This document shows positions 1 to 11,542 of a stretch of DNA of 64,000 nucleotides, one piece after another. Under the pieces are notes generated by a model, which did not search any database, was not told the DNA's origin, and saw only the letters and a list, made by a program, of their open reading frames with translations. Within the stretch, counting starts at the first letter, position 1. The number at the start of each line of letters is the position of its first letter. The stretch lies in assembly GCA_023525975.1 (NCBI GenBank), contig CM042025.1:1813001-1877000 (forward strand), in the 5' to 3' direction. Both the position numbers and the translations under genes were made by a program. The stretch is from Smallanthus sonchifolius (lineage: Eukaryota; Streptophyta; Magnoliopsida; Asterales; Asteraceae).

Positions 1-1022
1 AAAGAAAACAGCACAGACTCCTCACGTTACGTCATTAAACAACTTTAAGACATAAGAGGGAAAACACTTCTAATAAATCCAGAGGTTGCTGAGTAAAATT
101 TGATTAACCTAATTGTAAAGACTAAAGAGGGAGAGCCGAAGGCAAGAAGAATGTGTTTGTTTGATGGATTTTAAAATGATAGAATAAACCTTAAAGCTAT
201 TGCAATTGTACTAAAGTATTATATGCTATCTGCCTATCTATTTCAATAGCAAGATGATACACGACGTTTGAGATTAGATGTTACTGAAAACATAAACCTT
301 TTTTACTTTATGGCACATATATTTGATGACATGGAGTACTTGCGGCGCCCAAGTGGCGTGGATGTGGCTATTCTTTGTTCGTGTAACACAAATTAATAAT
401 AATCACACTACGACGATCTCGTAGACTTGCTAAATTCGAAACAAGATTTAAACTTTTATTATTCTCGTACTAAATTTGATACATAGACTACTTGGGGTGT
501 GTTCTTTTTAAAACCAATAGTATGTTAAGAATTGCGAAAACCACATAAGCCATGTACATGTCACTTCAATGTAAACGATAAAATTAAAAAAAAATAGTTT
601 ATTTATCCTTCATCACTCTTTTTTTGATTTTATATCATCTCTTTTATTTTCTTGAAGGATAAAAATATACACATATGTATATACATGTGCATATGATACC
701 TTCAACTCATCGAGGAAAATATTTTATTTCGACATTTTATTATTATTATTATTATTATTATGCAATTAGTTAAAAAAAACTACCAATGCGATTTAAATTT
801 TTTTTAAACATACATTGAAATGTATTGCATTTTATTCGATTTATATAATAAATATTATAAGGGTTAATTATGTTGGTTCTTAAATAAAGCCTCACTATAC
901 TTACTTTAACTTAAAAATAAAAATATGTTGATAATTAGCTTTTCTGTACATAATGAGACATCTTGGTAGTAAAGTGATTTAATCTCCAACCAAATGGTTG
1001 TGGATTCAAAGAATGCAAAGCG
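1..1022. other. AT-rich intergenic DNA, no gene seen
   Basis: No coding frame with recognisable similarity on either strand. It holds an (ATT)n microsatellite near 738-761 and scattered A/T runs. It ends at the TATAT target site of the LTR retrotransposon that follows. Confidence 0.6.
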
Positions 1023-1474
1023 TATATTGTAACATCCATGATTTTCTGATACTATTTTAAGTTATTATATACGATAATGGCGCACCATTTCAAACCTGTT
1101 TTTCCTGACAACATACGTAACCCTAATCATTGATTTAACACGTGATAAATTGAAGTTTTATCCTTACATAAACATATTATTGTCCTGGTTAGATTTAAAT
1201 AAACAAATATATGTACATATATATATACATAATTATTATTATTATCATTTTTTTATTAAATCAATTAAAAGCTTTAAACTTATCTCAAATAAATAAAAAC
1301 TATTATTTTATTGTAACTAATCCTAATCTAATCTTAAATAACTAACTTGAAATTTCATCCTAATCTTTTTTTTTGAACGTGATCTATTTTTAATATAACT
1401 AATTATATTCAAATATTTTGCAATCCTAGTCCAAATAACTATTTAATTTTGCGAATAAGTCCATAATCCCACCC

Positions 1475-1482
1475 TATAAATA
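1475..1482 (+). promoter_or_regulatory. LTR TATA box
   Basis: TATAAATA in the 5' LTR, preceded by a C-rich stretch (CCCACCC). The same box lies at 8784-8791 in the 3' LTR. It is the expected position for the U3/R promoter of the element's genomic RNA. Confidence 0.6.
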
Positions 1483-2449
1483 GAGCCTCTATTCTTCATT
1501 TATTTTTCACACCTCAACGATCCTCTAGGGTTCTCTAGCTACTAAAGGTCGTTCTTCTCATCTATTGGAAGATTCTAGCTTAAATCCTTTCATTCTAAGT
1601 AAGTTCTTCTTATGTTCTTCTTATGTTCTTGCTTGTTCATACTTTTCTTTTCAAAAATTCCTCATAACTAGCTAGATCTATGATTCCCTAACATGTTTAT
1701 GTTATAATCATAGACTTATCTAAGATCAAAGGTCCTATTTTAATTAAACTTGTTCAAACTTTTATTTAAAAACTTGGTTTTGATCTTTCTTGTTTCTTTC
1801 AATTTCAAAAATCATGTTTTTACTAAAACTCCTTATTTTCAAATTAAACCCCTTTAATATTCAATTAAATTTATTTCTATCTTTACTAAACTCATATTTT
1901 CACTTTAACCCTTATACTTTTCAAACTTACCAAACAAACCCTAAACTTGGTCAAGTATACAAATAGGGTAACTTTCAAACCAGTATGTAGTTATCTGACA
2001 AACATTAAAGTTCTGGCTAGGAAAAGACGGGGTTCCGATCCAACCAACTCTTTCCTAGGAACTTTTATGTCGGAGGTACTACTCTGGAATGATAACCACT
2101 CTAGTATACAACAACCACTTTCAACTAATTACATTGTCAACCCCTCGACTATCCTTAACTTGTTTCTAACGTAACAAACTTAACTTAGGGAGTCGTTAAG
2201 GCATTTGATCCAAGTTACTACAAGTTCAAGTTTAACCCTTTCATTTGCAAGGTGAGTTTACATAGCCCCTTTTTTCGTATTTACATATTTGGGGTGAAAC
2301 ATGATTACATTCAAATACTATTTGCAATTACACACGTACAAATTCTACAATATGATCATATGTGTTTATTTGTGCTTTATGCTTGAATGCTAATTGTTAA
2401 GGCTACATATACATGATATACACGTGCAAATACAAATACATTACTTCAG

Positions 2450-2572
2450 GCTAACATGTGTTGTCAGGCCCTACATTATGATAACATGTGTTGTTATGCC
2501 CTACATTTACATCAGGATAACATGTGTTGTTATGCCCTACATTAGGATAACATGTGTTGTTATGCCCTTCAA
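2450..2572 (+). repeat. short tandem repeat inside the 5' LTR
   Basis: Four copies of a 26- to 37-bp unit with core AACATGTGTTGT followed by a CCCT-containing tail. The array is repeated at about 9750-9872 in the 3' LTR. Confidence 0.75.
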
Positions 2573-2974
2573 TTATAAAGTTTCATTTGTGCATCTAGCT
2601 TAACTTAGATTCTCCATAAATACTTTATAAACCATGCATCATATGAATTGTACACAAAACATTTGAACTTTACTTGTGGTGTCAAAACCTATGTATGCTC
2701 ACCAACTATTTATAGTTGACCCTCTCATTTTATCATGTTTTAGGTACAGTGTTTGAGTTAAGATTTCAAGTCGCTTCACTTAGGATTGATGACCTAGTTT
2801 TGAATTTAATAAAGTTATTCATGTATTTTTATTCTTGTAAAAGTTATACTTGATTACTTGAGCTATGAAATGAAAGTTATTGTTTAATTATCACAACTTT
2901 AGTAAACCATGAGCTTATGAACAGTCTACATGTCCCGCCTCGACGTTTCCGCCGTCGGTTGGGGTGTGACAGAT

Positions 2975-2992
2975 TGGTATCAGAGACAGGTT
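2975..2992 (+). other. primer-binding site (initiator Met tRNA)
   Basis: TGGTATCAGAGACAGGTT lies 3 bases after the 5' LTR end. It is complementary to the 3' end of plant initiator Met tRNA with about one mismatch, the usual primer for Ty3/gypsy elements. Confidence 0.85.
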
Positions 2993-3769
2993 ATAGGGAA
3001 TTAGGTTATTAGACACTTTTGACCTAGACTATAACCTCAGGACACCCATTTATGCCATGCTCTATGAATCTATGATATGTTACATGCTATGTGCTACATG
3101 TTTAATATATTATGTGACTTATTAGGTTTCACCTAAATAATAAATTAAAAACAATAATATCCTTACCCTTATCCTAAGCCTCAATCTTTCTACTACGTCA
3201 CTACCATCATAGCATGTGGAACGTCATAAGTCTATTAAACTTCTTTTCACATCTCGTTAGGGTTTTTGTAACATCCCAAAATAAACGAGGATTTTAAATA
3301 ACGGGTTGAACCGGGACGAACGGGATAAAAGAACGAGGCGTAACGGGCCGGGCCGGTTGGGCCGGCAAACTTGAAGGAAGGGGGGGGGGTTTCCTCCCTT
3401 TAAATAGCCAACACACACACCATTTCTCTCATTTGCAAGAATCTAGAGAGAGAAACCGTAGAGAGAGAAAGTTGGCGGATCGACCCGAGATTGAAGGAGC
3501 TTGTTGCTACTGAGCTCGTGAGCAAAACCTCCGGATCAGAATCTCGAAATCAGGTAACACCCGAACCAAATCTGAGTTTTTGTTCGTTTTTGGGTTTTCG
3601 GGTATTTTTGTGAAAATGACGGGTTTTTATAAACCAAATGAGGAAAGGGTTATAAATCTGGAATCACGAAAGGAAAATACACGTTTTGAATACAAAAAGT
3701 CCGGATCTTGACAAGATCGGACCTGCATGCGAAAGTTAGGGTTTTTGGGGAAGATAGCTGAGTTCTGCA

Positions 3770-4000
3770 GGTATCGAAACTAGAGTTTCGAGTGGCCTGC
3801 AGGTGTCGAAACTAGAAGTTTCGAGTGACCTGCAGTTGTCGAAACTAGAAGTTTCGAGTGACCTGCAGTTGTCGAAACTAGAAGTTTCGAGTGACCTGCA
3901 GTTGTCGAAACTAGAAGTTTCGAGGGGCCTGCAGGTATCGAAACTAGAAGTTTCGAGGGGCCTGCAGGTATCGAAACTAAGTAGTTTCGATAGGTCTGCA
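3770..4000. repeat. 33-bp minisatellite with palindromic core
   Basis: About seven head-to-tail copies of a 33-bp unit, each carrying CGAAACTAGAAGTTTCG, a perfect 7-bp inverted repeat with a 3-base loop, followed by CCTGCAG. Because the period is a multiple of three, all frames appear open and give repetitive pseudo-proteins on both strands; these are not genes. Confidence 0.9.
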
Positions 4001-4213
4001 TCAGTAAGTGAAGTCAGTGTATTCACCTGTAACAGAACGAGTAAACCGTTAGATTCGGGATTTAGGTCTGATGTGTATTTAATTAATCAATTCAGATCGG
4101 AAGTGACGTTGTTGGACCTTTGTTTAGGACAACCCAAGAGTAACTTATAAGGTGAGTTCTAGAAGCCCTTCTTTTAATGTTTTAATTAAATGTTTTGGGC
4201 TGGTGTGCATACA

Positions 4214-4300
4214 TACGAAACGAGGTTTATGAAACGAGGTTTACGAAACGAGGTTTACGAAACGAGGTTTATGAAACGAGGTTTACGAAACGAGGTTTAT
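4214..4300. repeat. 14-bp tandem repeat (GAAACGAGGTTTAC)
   Basis: About six head-to-tail copies of GAAACGAGGTTTAY, with degenerate copies continuing to about 4450. It lies inside the nested solo LTR. Confidence 0.85.
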
Positions 4301-4689
4301 GAACGATGCTTCCGAAAGGGGAAGACGAAACGAGTTAATGAGATGTTTACGAAACGAGGTTTACGAGATGATGTTTATAAAATATTTTGCCAAACGAAGT
4401 TGTGAAAGGTTTACGAATGAAGTGTTATTTAATAAAACGTACGAATGCTTTAACTAAAACGAGGTAAAGGTTTTTATGAAAGTCACGAATGAACGAATCT
4501 GCCACGAGTTCCTACGGGAGCTAGAGTATGTATGTATGTATGTATGTATTGGCCTTACCTTACGGGGGGCCTTTGTGGCTGGCTAACGGTTGTACAACTG
4601 GTTGAGGATGGGGTGACGACGGTCGCCCATGGGATTACCGGGATCCCGATGGAAGGTACTATTCCTTGCGGGGAAATATTGCCTATGGT

Positions 4690-4985
4690 ATGTTTAGTCT
4701 TCCTAGAGGTAACGAGCCTTAGGAGACGTGTGTATGGTCTACCTAGAGGTAACGAGCCTTAGGAGACGTATGTTTGGTCCACCTAGAGGTAACGAGCCTT
4801 AGGAGACCTGGATGACGGATGACTTAGAGGTAGCGAGCCTTAAGTTCATCCGCTGGTATGTGCTGTCTACCTAGAGGTAACGAGCCTTAGGAGACATATG
4901 TTTGGTTCACCTAGAGGTAACGAGCCTTAGGGGACCTGTGTGACGGATGACTTAGAGGTAACGAGCCTTAAGTTCATCCGCTGGT
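4690..4985. repeat. spaced tandem repeat with core TAGAGGTAACGAGCCTTA
   Basis: The core recurs about six times. In most copies it is followed by GGAGAC or GGGGACC, and twice by AGTTCATCCGCTGG. The long unit (TGACGGATGACTTAGAGGTA...CATCCGCTGGTATG) is itself repeated, giving two nested periods. Confidence 0.85.
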
Positions 4986-5827
4986 ATGCGATGTATGGAT
5001 TTGACGGTTACGAGAAGGCGCAGATTCGGTTCATATTGACTATTGTTACGATGTTATGCTACGATGTTTTGATGATGTTAAGTTATTGCATGTTTTATGT
5101 ACGCTTTTATTAAATGAAGTATGATGTTATGTTTTTGGCAAATATTTGATGTTAATGTTTTACGTTAAAACTAGAACTCACCAGCGTAGCTGACCTTCTT
5201 AGTATGCACATTCAGGTTAAGGGCAGGTTATGATGATGGACGGTGATGCTTGGCTAGCGATGAAGAGTTACCCGGCTGACACGAAGACTGGCATCCCGTT
5301 ATGTTTTGATTATGTTATGTAATGAATGTTGTAAACAAAGTTTTACGCTTCCGCATGTAGAACAGTTATGTTATGTAATGAACGAAATTTTCCGCTGCGT
5401 ATTTTGATGTATGAGTTTAAGAACTGTTTGTGAATGAGTAAATCCAACGCGTGGGGCCTCCCGGGTTTGGGGCCTCACAGTTTTAAACTTTGTTAACTAG
5501 TAGAGGAAACGTGCAATCTGGAAGGGTGACACCTATATTTTATGTTTTCTGTCTAGAAAAGCATTTCGTATAAATCCCAATCAACCGAGGGACCCGTATG
5601 CTTTCCTGGGAATTCCCGGGATGAGTGTTACTTATAGGCTAAAGCACGTCTCCTTCAAAGTTATATAAGTCTAATTAACCTTAATGTGTCATAGTATTCA
5701 TGTGATTATGTCACTATTGAGTACAATCCAAACTATGATTAACCTTTTTATTTAATATCTTATCCTTTTAAATCCAAGCAACTTTCACAAGTTCTCATAT
5801 CTTTCTTGTCTTGTGTAAATCTATAGA

Positions 5828-7010
5828 ATGCCTCCCCGTCGTGCTGCCATGACCAACAACAACACCGATATTGCTGCTATCCTTGCACAACTTGTAACTC
5901 AACTCACCCAAGCCAATGGAGCCGCCAATGGTGGTGGTGCCAATCCACCACAATGCACCTTCAAGCACTTCAACTCCTGTAGTCCTCTTAAGTTCTATGG
6001 TACCGAGGGAGCCACAGGACTCCTTCAATGGTTTGAAAGCATTGAAAGCACCTTTCTCAACAGTGATTGCCCTGACCATCTTCGGGTTCGCTATGCCACC
6101 AGCGTCTTTCAGAAACGGGCGCTCACTTGGTGGAATGGTGAGAAGAGGAACCGGGGTGTGGATGTGACCATGGCCTTGCCATGGAATGAAGTTAAGAGAC
6201 TCATGACCGAGCTGTCCTCGTAATGAAATGAAGAAGTTGGAGGCTGAGTTTTGGGATCTTACCTAAGACAGTGGTGAAAGTTTAGCCTACACAACTCGTT
6301 TCCATGAGTTAAGCTTTCTAGTACCCCACATGGTCACTCCACTAACTCGGGGTATTGAGAAGTACATCGGTGGTCTACCCATGAAAATCCAAGATACAGT
6401 CCTGGGAAGAAATCCAGCTACACTTAAAGACGCTATCCGCTTAGCTGCCACATTAACCGATAACCATGTGAAGGCGGGTACACTAACAAGGAAAGGCGCA
6501 AAGAAAGTCACTGACCCAACAACCTCTTCTGAACCCTCTCAGGAAGACAAACCCAAACCTTCTCACTCCAATAAGAAACGTAACTTTGCTGTCATTACCC
6601 CTGCCGTACCAATCAACCAAGTAGCTCCCCTAGCCCAAAACCATAATAAGAAACCATATGTGGGCAACAACCCTCTGTGCAACACGTGCAACTATCACCA
6701 CTTCCCAAACATGCCATGCCGTCTATGTGCCAATTGTGGAAGGTATGGTCATGTAGCGAACACTTGTCAATCCAGACCAACTGCTAGTCAAACCCACCAA
6801 GGGAACCGAGCCAATCAACAAGTGGCCAATCAAGTCGTACCAGCCATTACTAATGGGCGTGCATGTTATGAATGTGGTAATCCAAACCACTTCAAAAACA
6901 AATGCCCAAGGATAGCCAATGCAAACCAAGGTGGTGCTCGTGGGCGTGCCTTCAACATAAACGCTAATGAAACTCAAGACAATGCAGAGGCAGAAAATGA
7001 AACCAATTGA
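5828..7010 (+). pseudogene. gag: retrotransposon gag, frameshifted
   Basis: Structural (capsid/nucleocapsid) polyprotein of the LTR element. The first block (5828-6223) starts MPPRRAAM and carries the capsid-type motif ALTWWNG. Similarity then continues in another frame from about 6210, so a frameshift lies near 6205-6217. A further in-frame TAA stands at about 6263-6265, where a glutamine codon is usual. The second block is open to the stop at 7008-7010 and ends with two zinc knuckles of the form C-x2-C-x4-H-x4-C (CANCGRYGHVANTC near 6726, CYECGNPNHFKNKC near 6865). A degenerate cysteine/histidine cluster (CNTCNYHH) precedes them. The start is the first ATG of the block that gives the family-typical N terminus. 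No pol follows. Confidence 0.88.
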
Positions 7011-8331
7011 AGCTAATGCAAGATGGAGTCGAATAAGGATCTAGCCTGGAATAAATTATGTATTGAAATCCTTTATGTCATTTATGTCGTTATCAGAACT
7101 ATTTACATCTACTACGGTTTGTCACTATAAACTTGAACTTGCTAGCCAACTTCAGAAAGTGAATCATTTCGCCATTAACCGTCCATATAAACACTAACGA
7201 ATTTAAAAGATAAGACTCATCTACCTACACCGTGCATGAACGCCGAGTAACACACCCGATCGCCTACAAAATCCGATAGTTTTCGATACGCATGAGACTC
7301 AATGAACATTCACAAAAATACATAATACTAGAGTGATCACATTATACATATTTGCTTATACATGATATCAAATTGTTCACACTATACTTGAAACCTATTC
7401 GCTTACAATTAGATCATACATGAAACATGAGTGTTTACATTATACACGGAATTAGATTGTCTACATTGTTGCAACTGATTAAGTACATCATACACAAAGC
7501 ATGATTATTCACCTTATCCATGAAAACTACTTTTTTTTGAAGTATTCTCGTCCAAACACGAGGAAGCTATGAAAACCCTAAACTATGCCACGCTATTACT
7601 CTTTAGTACCTGATCGACTCTACTATCTATGAACATAGTTATTTGTTAGCAACACATACGTGAAAACAATAGTTACGAATTATGTGATTTTGTATTACCC
7701 CCTGGACCCCACACACAATGGGATGAACTATGTGGACCATGCGACGATTTGGATAATTACGGGTGCACACGTAATTATAAAAAATCAGCACATGGAAGAC
7801 ATAGTAAAATCTGTTGTGTGTTATGACATGGAACCTATCGTGGTACATAATAACAAAACTAATGTGATATGATAAGGACATGGTGGATACGCCGCTGGTA
7901 CTTCCTATATATAAGTGTCCTGTCATAAAATCAGATGTAGCGTTATTCTTGCCATGTAAAGTTTTATGTTGTTCGACGGGGCCAATGTTTGTGAAATTTT
8001 TTTTACCCACTGATAATTCCTGAACATATTAGATTACATTTTAAACAAACCTTGATCATCTAGTTCCCATCAATTCCATTCCAAGTAATACATCTCATCA
8101 TTAGAATCAAAATTATTATTCAACAGACCTTCTCCTTGAGTTATTTCAAAACTAAACCCACTATCATCATTCATACCTGACCTTGAGTATCAAAACCTAA
8201 ATCTTATCATCAGTTATACTCCTCGAACCCACCATCATGACGCATTGAGAATCCAAACCCTCGCCTCTTTTCCGGTTCAGTAGCCTCAATTGGTCAAATT
8301 TCGGGACGAAATTCCCCTAACATGGGGAGAC
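7011..8331 (+). other. 3' untranslated part of the retrotransposon
   Basis: About 1.3 kb between gag and the 3' LTR. I see no retroviral enzyme domain in any frame; the ORFs at 7639-8010 look accidental. The last bases are the polypurine tract CATGGGGAGAC (8321-8331), primer for plus-strand synthesis. Pol was either deleted or never present in this non-autonomous lineage. Confidence 0.75.
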
Positions 8332-10271
8332 TGTAACATCCATGATTTTCTGATACTATTTTAAGTTATTATATACGATAACGGCGCACCATTTCAAACT
8401 TGTTTTGCCTGACAACATACGTAACCCTAATCATTGATTTAACACGTGGTAAATTGAAGTTTTATCCTTACATAAACATATTATTGTCCTAGTTAGATTT
8501 AAATAAACAAATATATGTACATATATATATATATACATAATTATTATTATTATCATTTTTTTTATTAAATCAATTAAAAGCTTTAAACTTATCTCAAATA
8601 AATAAAAACTATTATTTTATTGTAACTAATCCTAATCTAATCTTAAATAACTAACTTGAAATTTCATCCTAATCTTTTTTTTTTAACGTGATCTATTTTT
8701 AATATAACTAATTATATTCAAATATTTTGCAATCATAGTCCAAATAACTATTTAATTTTGCGAATAAGTCCATAATCCCACCCTATAAATAGAGCCTCTA
8801 TTCCTCATTTATTTTTCACACCTCAACGATCCTCTAGAGTTCTCTAGCTACTAAAGGTCGTTCTTCTCATCTATTGAAAGATTCTAGCTTAAATCCTTTC
8901 ATTCTAAGTAAGTTCTTCTTATGTTCTTGCTTGTTCATACTTTTCTTTTCAAAAATTCCTCATAACTAGCTAGATCTATGATTCCCTAACATGTTTATGT
9001 TATAATCATAGACTTATCTAAGATCAAAGGTCCTATTTTAATTAAACTTGTTCAAACTTTTATTTAAAAACTTGGTTTTGATCTTTCTTGTTCCTTTCAA
9101 TTTCAAAAATCATGTTTTTACTAAAACTCCTTATTTTCAAATTAAACCCCTTTAATATTCAATTAAATTTATTTCTATCTTTACTAAACTCATATTTTCA
9201 CTTTAACCCTTATACTTTTCAAACTTACCAAACAAACCCTAAACTTGGTCAAGTATACAAATAGGGTAACTTTCAAACCAGTATGTAGTTATCTGACAAA
9301 CATTAAAGTTCTGGCTAGGAAAAGACGGGATTCCGATCCAACCAACTCTTTCCTGGGAACTTTTATGTTGGAGGTACTACTCTGGAATGATAACCACTCT
9401 AGTATACAACAACCACTTTCAACTAATTACATTGTCAACCCCTCGACTATCCTTAACTTGTTTCTAACGTAACAAACTTAACTTAGGGAGTCGTTAAGGC
9501 ATTCGATCCGAGTTACTACAAGTTCAAGTTTAACCCTTTCATTTGCAAGGTGAGTTTACATAGCCCCTTTTTTTTCGTATTTACATATTTGGGGTGAAAC
9601 ATGATTACATTCAAATACTATTTGCAATTACACACGTACAAATTCTACAATATGATCATATGTGTTTATTTGTGCTTTATGCTTGAATGCTAATTGTTAA
9701 GGCTACATATACATGATATATACGTTCAAATACAAATACATTACTTCAGGCTAACATGTGTTGTCAGGCCCTACATTATGATAACATGTGTTGTTATGCC
9801 CTACATTTACATCAGGATAACATGTGTTGTTATGCCCTACATTAGGATAACATGTGTTGTTATGCCCTTCAATTACAAAGTTTCATTTGTGCATCTAGCT
9901 TAACTTAGATTCTCCATAAATGCTTTATAAACCATGCATCATATGAATTGTACACAAAACATTTGAACTTTACTTGTGGTGTCAAAACCTATGTATGCTC
10001 ACCAACTATTTATAGTTGACCCTCTCATTTTATCATGTTTCAGGTACAGTGTTTGAGTTAAGATTTCAAGTCGCTTCACTTAGGATTGAGGACCTAGTAT
10101 TGAATTTAATAAAGTTATTCATGTATTTTTATTCTTGTAAAAGTTATACTTGATTACTTGAGCTATGAAATGAAAGTTATTGTTTAATTATCACAACTTT
10201 AGTAAACCATGAGCTTATGAACAGTCTACATGTCCCGCCTCGACGTTTCCGCCGTTGGTTGGGGTGTGACA
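8332..10271 (+). repeat. 3' LTR
   Basis: Copy of 1028-2971 in direct orientation, differing by scattered substitutions and a few small indels. The high identity indicates a fairly recent insertion. TATA box at 8784-8791; internal AACATGTGTTGT repeats at about 9750-9872. Confidence 0.93.
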
Positions 10272-10276
10272 TATAT

Positions 10277-10603
10277 GATGATTTTAGGAGTAAAGTATGT
10301 GTAAAGTAAAGAGTGTGTTCCCCTGTAAAAAAACCTAATTTTCTAAAAAAATGATTAAAAAGGTCACTTATTTTAATAATTAATAATATAATTTGAATTT
10401 CTTAAATTCCATGTATCTAATTGTCAATATTAAAAAAATACACAATACCGGGAAAACAAAAACTCCAAATAAAACGCCCCGGCAGGCCGGCGGATCGTAT
10501 GCATTACAGTCGCCGGAGAAAACCGTTACATACTTACACACACATGACACAACAACCGTTAACCTAAACAGCCGGAAGAAGAAGACAACGACGGCGGCGG
10601 TAA
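10277..10603. other. short intergenic stretch / 3' flank of the EF-hand gene
   Basis: AT-rich sequence between the retrotransposon target site and the stop codon of the downstream minus-strand gene. It probably holds that gene's 3' UTR. No other gene is visible. Confidence 0.5.
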
Positions 10604-11200
10604 TCACCTAATAACGATCACATTACGCATCATTTCCTTGAACTCCATAAAATCAACACGTCCGTCTTGGTTCCGATCAACGGAGGAGATCATCATCTCC
10701 ACTCTCCCGATCTCATTCCCTTCCGCAAACCCTAACTTCACAAGCACCGTCTGCAACTCCGTCGCCGATATAAATCCATCTCCGTCTTCATCAAACACCT
10801 TAAACGCTTCCGCCAAATCCACCTCCTCCTGCTTGCCGCCTTCACCGCCGGCAACGTCACCGTTATCTTCATCGCGATTATCTAAATCGTCGCTATCATC
10901 CAGACGGAAGAACAGATCGTCGATCTCCTTATGCAAAGCCTGGAAATCATCAAATGTGAGACCGGTGTTTCCGTCTCGAATAAACGTTTTGATGACGGAA
11001 TCCAATTCGTTCATGTTAGTGTCCAGACCGAGGAGAATCAAAGCGCGGCTGAGTTCGTTGACGGTGATGAGTTCGTCGTGATTTGTGTCGAATAGATCGA
11101 AAATCCGGCGGAGGCGGACGGAGTTCAGAGACGGTGATCGGAGGCGGAAGGAGGATGATTTGAGTTGGTTACGCTTGGCGGTGGTGGTAGGCGTTTCCAT
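10604..11200 (-). CDS. calmodulin-like EF-hand protein, CML42/CML43 type
   Basis: An intronless 198-residue Ca2+ sensor. The N terminus has the segment SSSFRLRSPSLNSVRLRRIF (16-34) characteristic of the CML42/43 group. Three canonical-looking EF-hand loops are present: residues 38-49 (DTNHDELITVNE), 137-148 (DEDGDGFISATE) and 175-186 (DRNQDGRVDFME). The second hand (about 75-90) is degenerate. A linker of acidic and glycine residues (102-126) separates the two halves, longer than in calmodulin. EF3 and EF4 have complete acidic ligand positions; EF1 has Glu and Leu at loop positions 6 and 7 and may bind more weakly. Relatives act in Ca2+ signalling in trichome branching, herbivory and wounding responses. 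The start is the first ATG and the frame is intact. I would call it CML42-like from the motif pattern; choosing between CML42 and CML43 needs a tree. Confidence 0.93.
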   Translation of the reverse strand: METPTTTAKRNQLKSSSFRLRSPSLNSVRLRRIFDLFDTNHDELITVNELSRALILLGLDTNMNELDSVIKTFIRDGNTGLTFDDFQALHKEIDDLFFRLDDSDDLDNRDEDNGDVAGGEGGKQEEVDLAEAFKVFDEDGDGFISATELQTVLVKLGFAEGNEIGRVEMMISSVDRNQDGRVDFMEFKEMMRNVIVIR

Positions 11201-11542
11201 CTCTGCTCTAATTCAATCTCTTTGATTTCTGTTAGATTTCTGGTGAAGAAGATGCAGGTGAAAATAAGAGGATTGAATTGAATTGAATTTATGAATGAGG
11301 TCAGAGATCGAGATCATGGAAATCATGGATCAATAATTGATTTAGTGGAATTGCTGGCAGAATCTGGATCCAACGATGTTGCCCAATTTACGGTAACTTC
11401 CATTAGCATGATGATAGTAATATGATATTTGATCTGTAATTCCCCTCTTATTTAAAGCACATGGGGGTGAATAGTTCACCAGTGATTTACCTTTCTTTTT
11501 GCATCGAGTACAAGTCCCTTTATGCTTTATAAGCCTTTCCGT
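11201..11542 (-). other. 5' flank of the EF-hand gene
   Basis: Non-coding. It should contain the promoter and 5' UTR of the minus-strand CML gene. I see no clear TATA box that I would place with confidence. Confidence 0.4.

Larger units (their letters stand above)
1028..2971 (+). repeat. 5' LTR (TGTAACATCC...GGTGTGACA)
   Basis: Starts TG and ends CA with TGTAACA/TGTGACA termini. It is almost identical to 8332-10271; visible differences are single bases and an extra TTCTTATG unit near 1610. It contains a TATA box at 1475-1482 and, at about 2450-2570, four copies of a short repeat with core AACATGTGTTGT. The small ORFs inside (1947-2174, 2394-2603) recur in the other LTR only because the LTRs are duplicates; I see no protein function for them. 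Confidence 0.93.
3262..5484 (+). mobile_element. solo LTR of a second gypsy-like element, nested
   Basis: Sequence 3267-5479 starts TGTAACATCCC and ends GGGGCCTCACA. It is flanked by the perfect 5-bp repeat GTTTT (3262-3266, 5480-5484), so it is an independent insertion into the leader of the host retroelement. Only one LTR and no internal domain are present, as after LTR-LTR recombination. A TATA-like TTTAAATA lies near 3399. The interior is dominated by three different tandem repeats (3770-4000, 4214-4300, 4690-4985). Its sequence differs from the host LTR, apart from the shared TGTAACATCC start typical of the lineage. Confidence 0.88.
1023..10276 (+). mobile_element. Ty3/gypsy-type LTR retrotransposon, gag only, no pol
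   Basis: Two near-identical LTRs (1028-2971 and 8332-10271) flank a 5.4-kb interior. The 5-bp direct repeat TATAT lies just outside both ends (1023-1027 and 10272-10276), so this is one intact insertion. A primer-binding site for initiator Met tRNA follows the 5' LTR and a purine-rich tract precedes the 3' LTR. The motif TTTCGGGACGAAATTCC (8299-8315) just before the purine tract is typical of the 3' end of Tekay/Del-type chromovirus elements. A gag with two CCHC zinc knuckles is present but broken. I see no protease, reverse transcriptase, RNase H, integrase or chromodomain between 7011 and 8331. The copy is therefore non-autonomous. A solo LTR of another element is nested at 3267-5479. Confidence 0.93.

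Noticed and set aside
1947..2603. Small ORFs duplicated at 9245-9903
   Set aside because: Duplicated only because they lie in the two LTRs; no domain and no usual LTR protein.
3736..4150. Repetitive proteins on both strands (SFDTCRPLETS-type and SKLEVSSDLQL-type)
   Set aside because: A 33-bp repeat is a multiple of three, so all frames stay open; these are artefacts of the minisatellite.
7639..8010. 123-residue minus-strand ORF in the retrotransposon
   Set aside because: Antisense, AT-rich, without family signature, between gag and the 3' LTR.
10638..11081. 147-residue plus-strand ORF
   Set aside because: Antisense shadow of the intact EF-hand gene.
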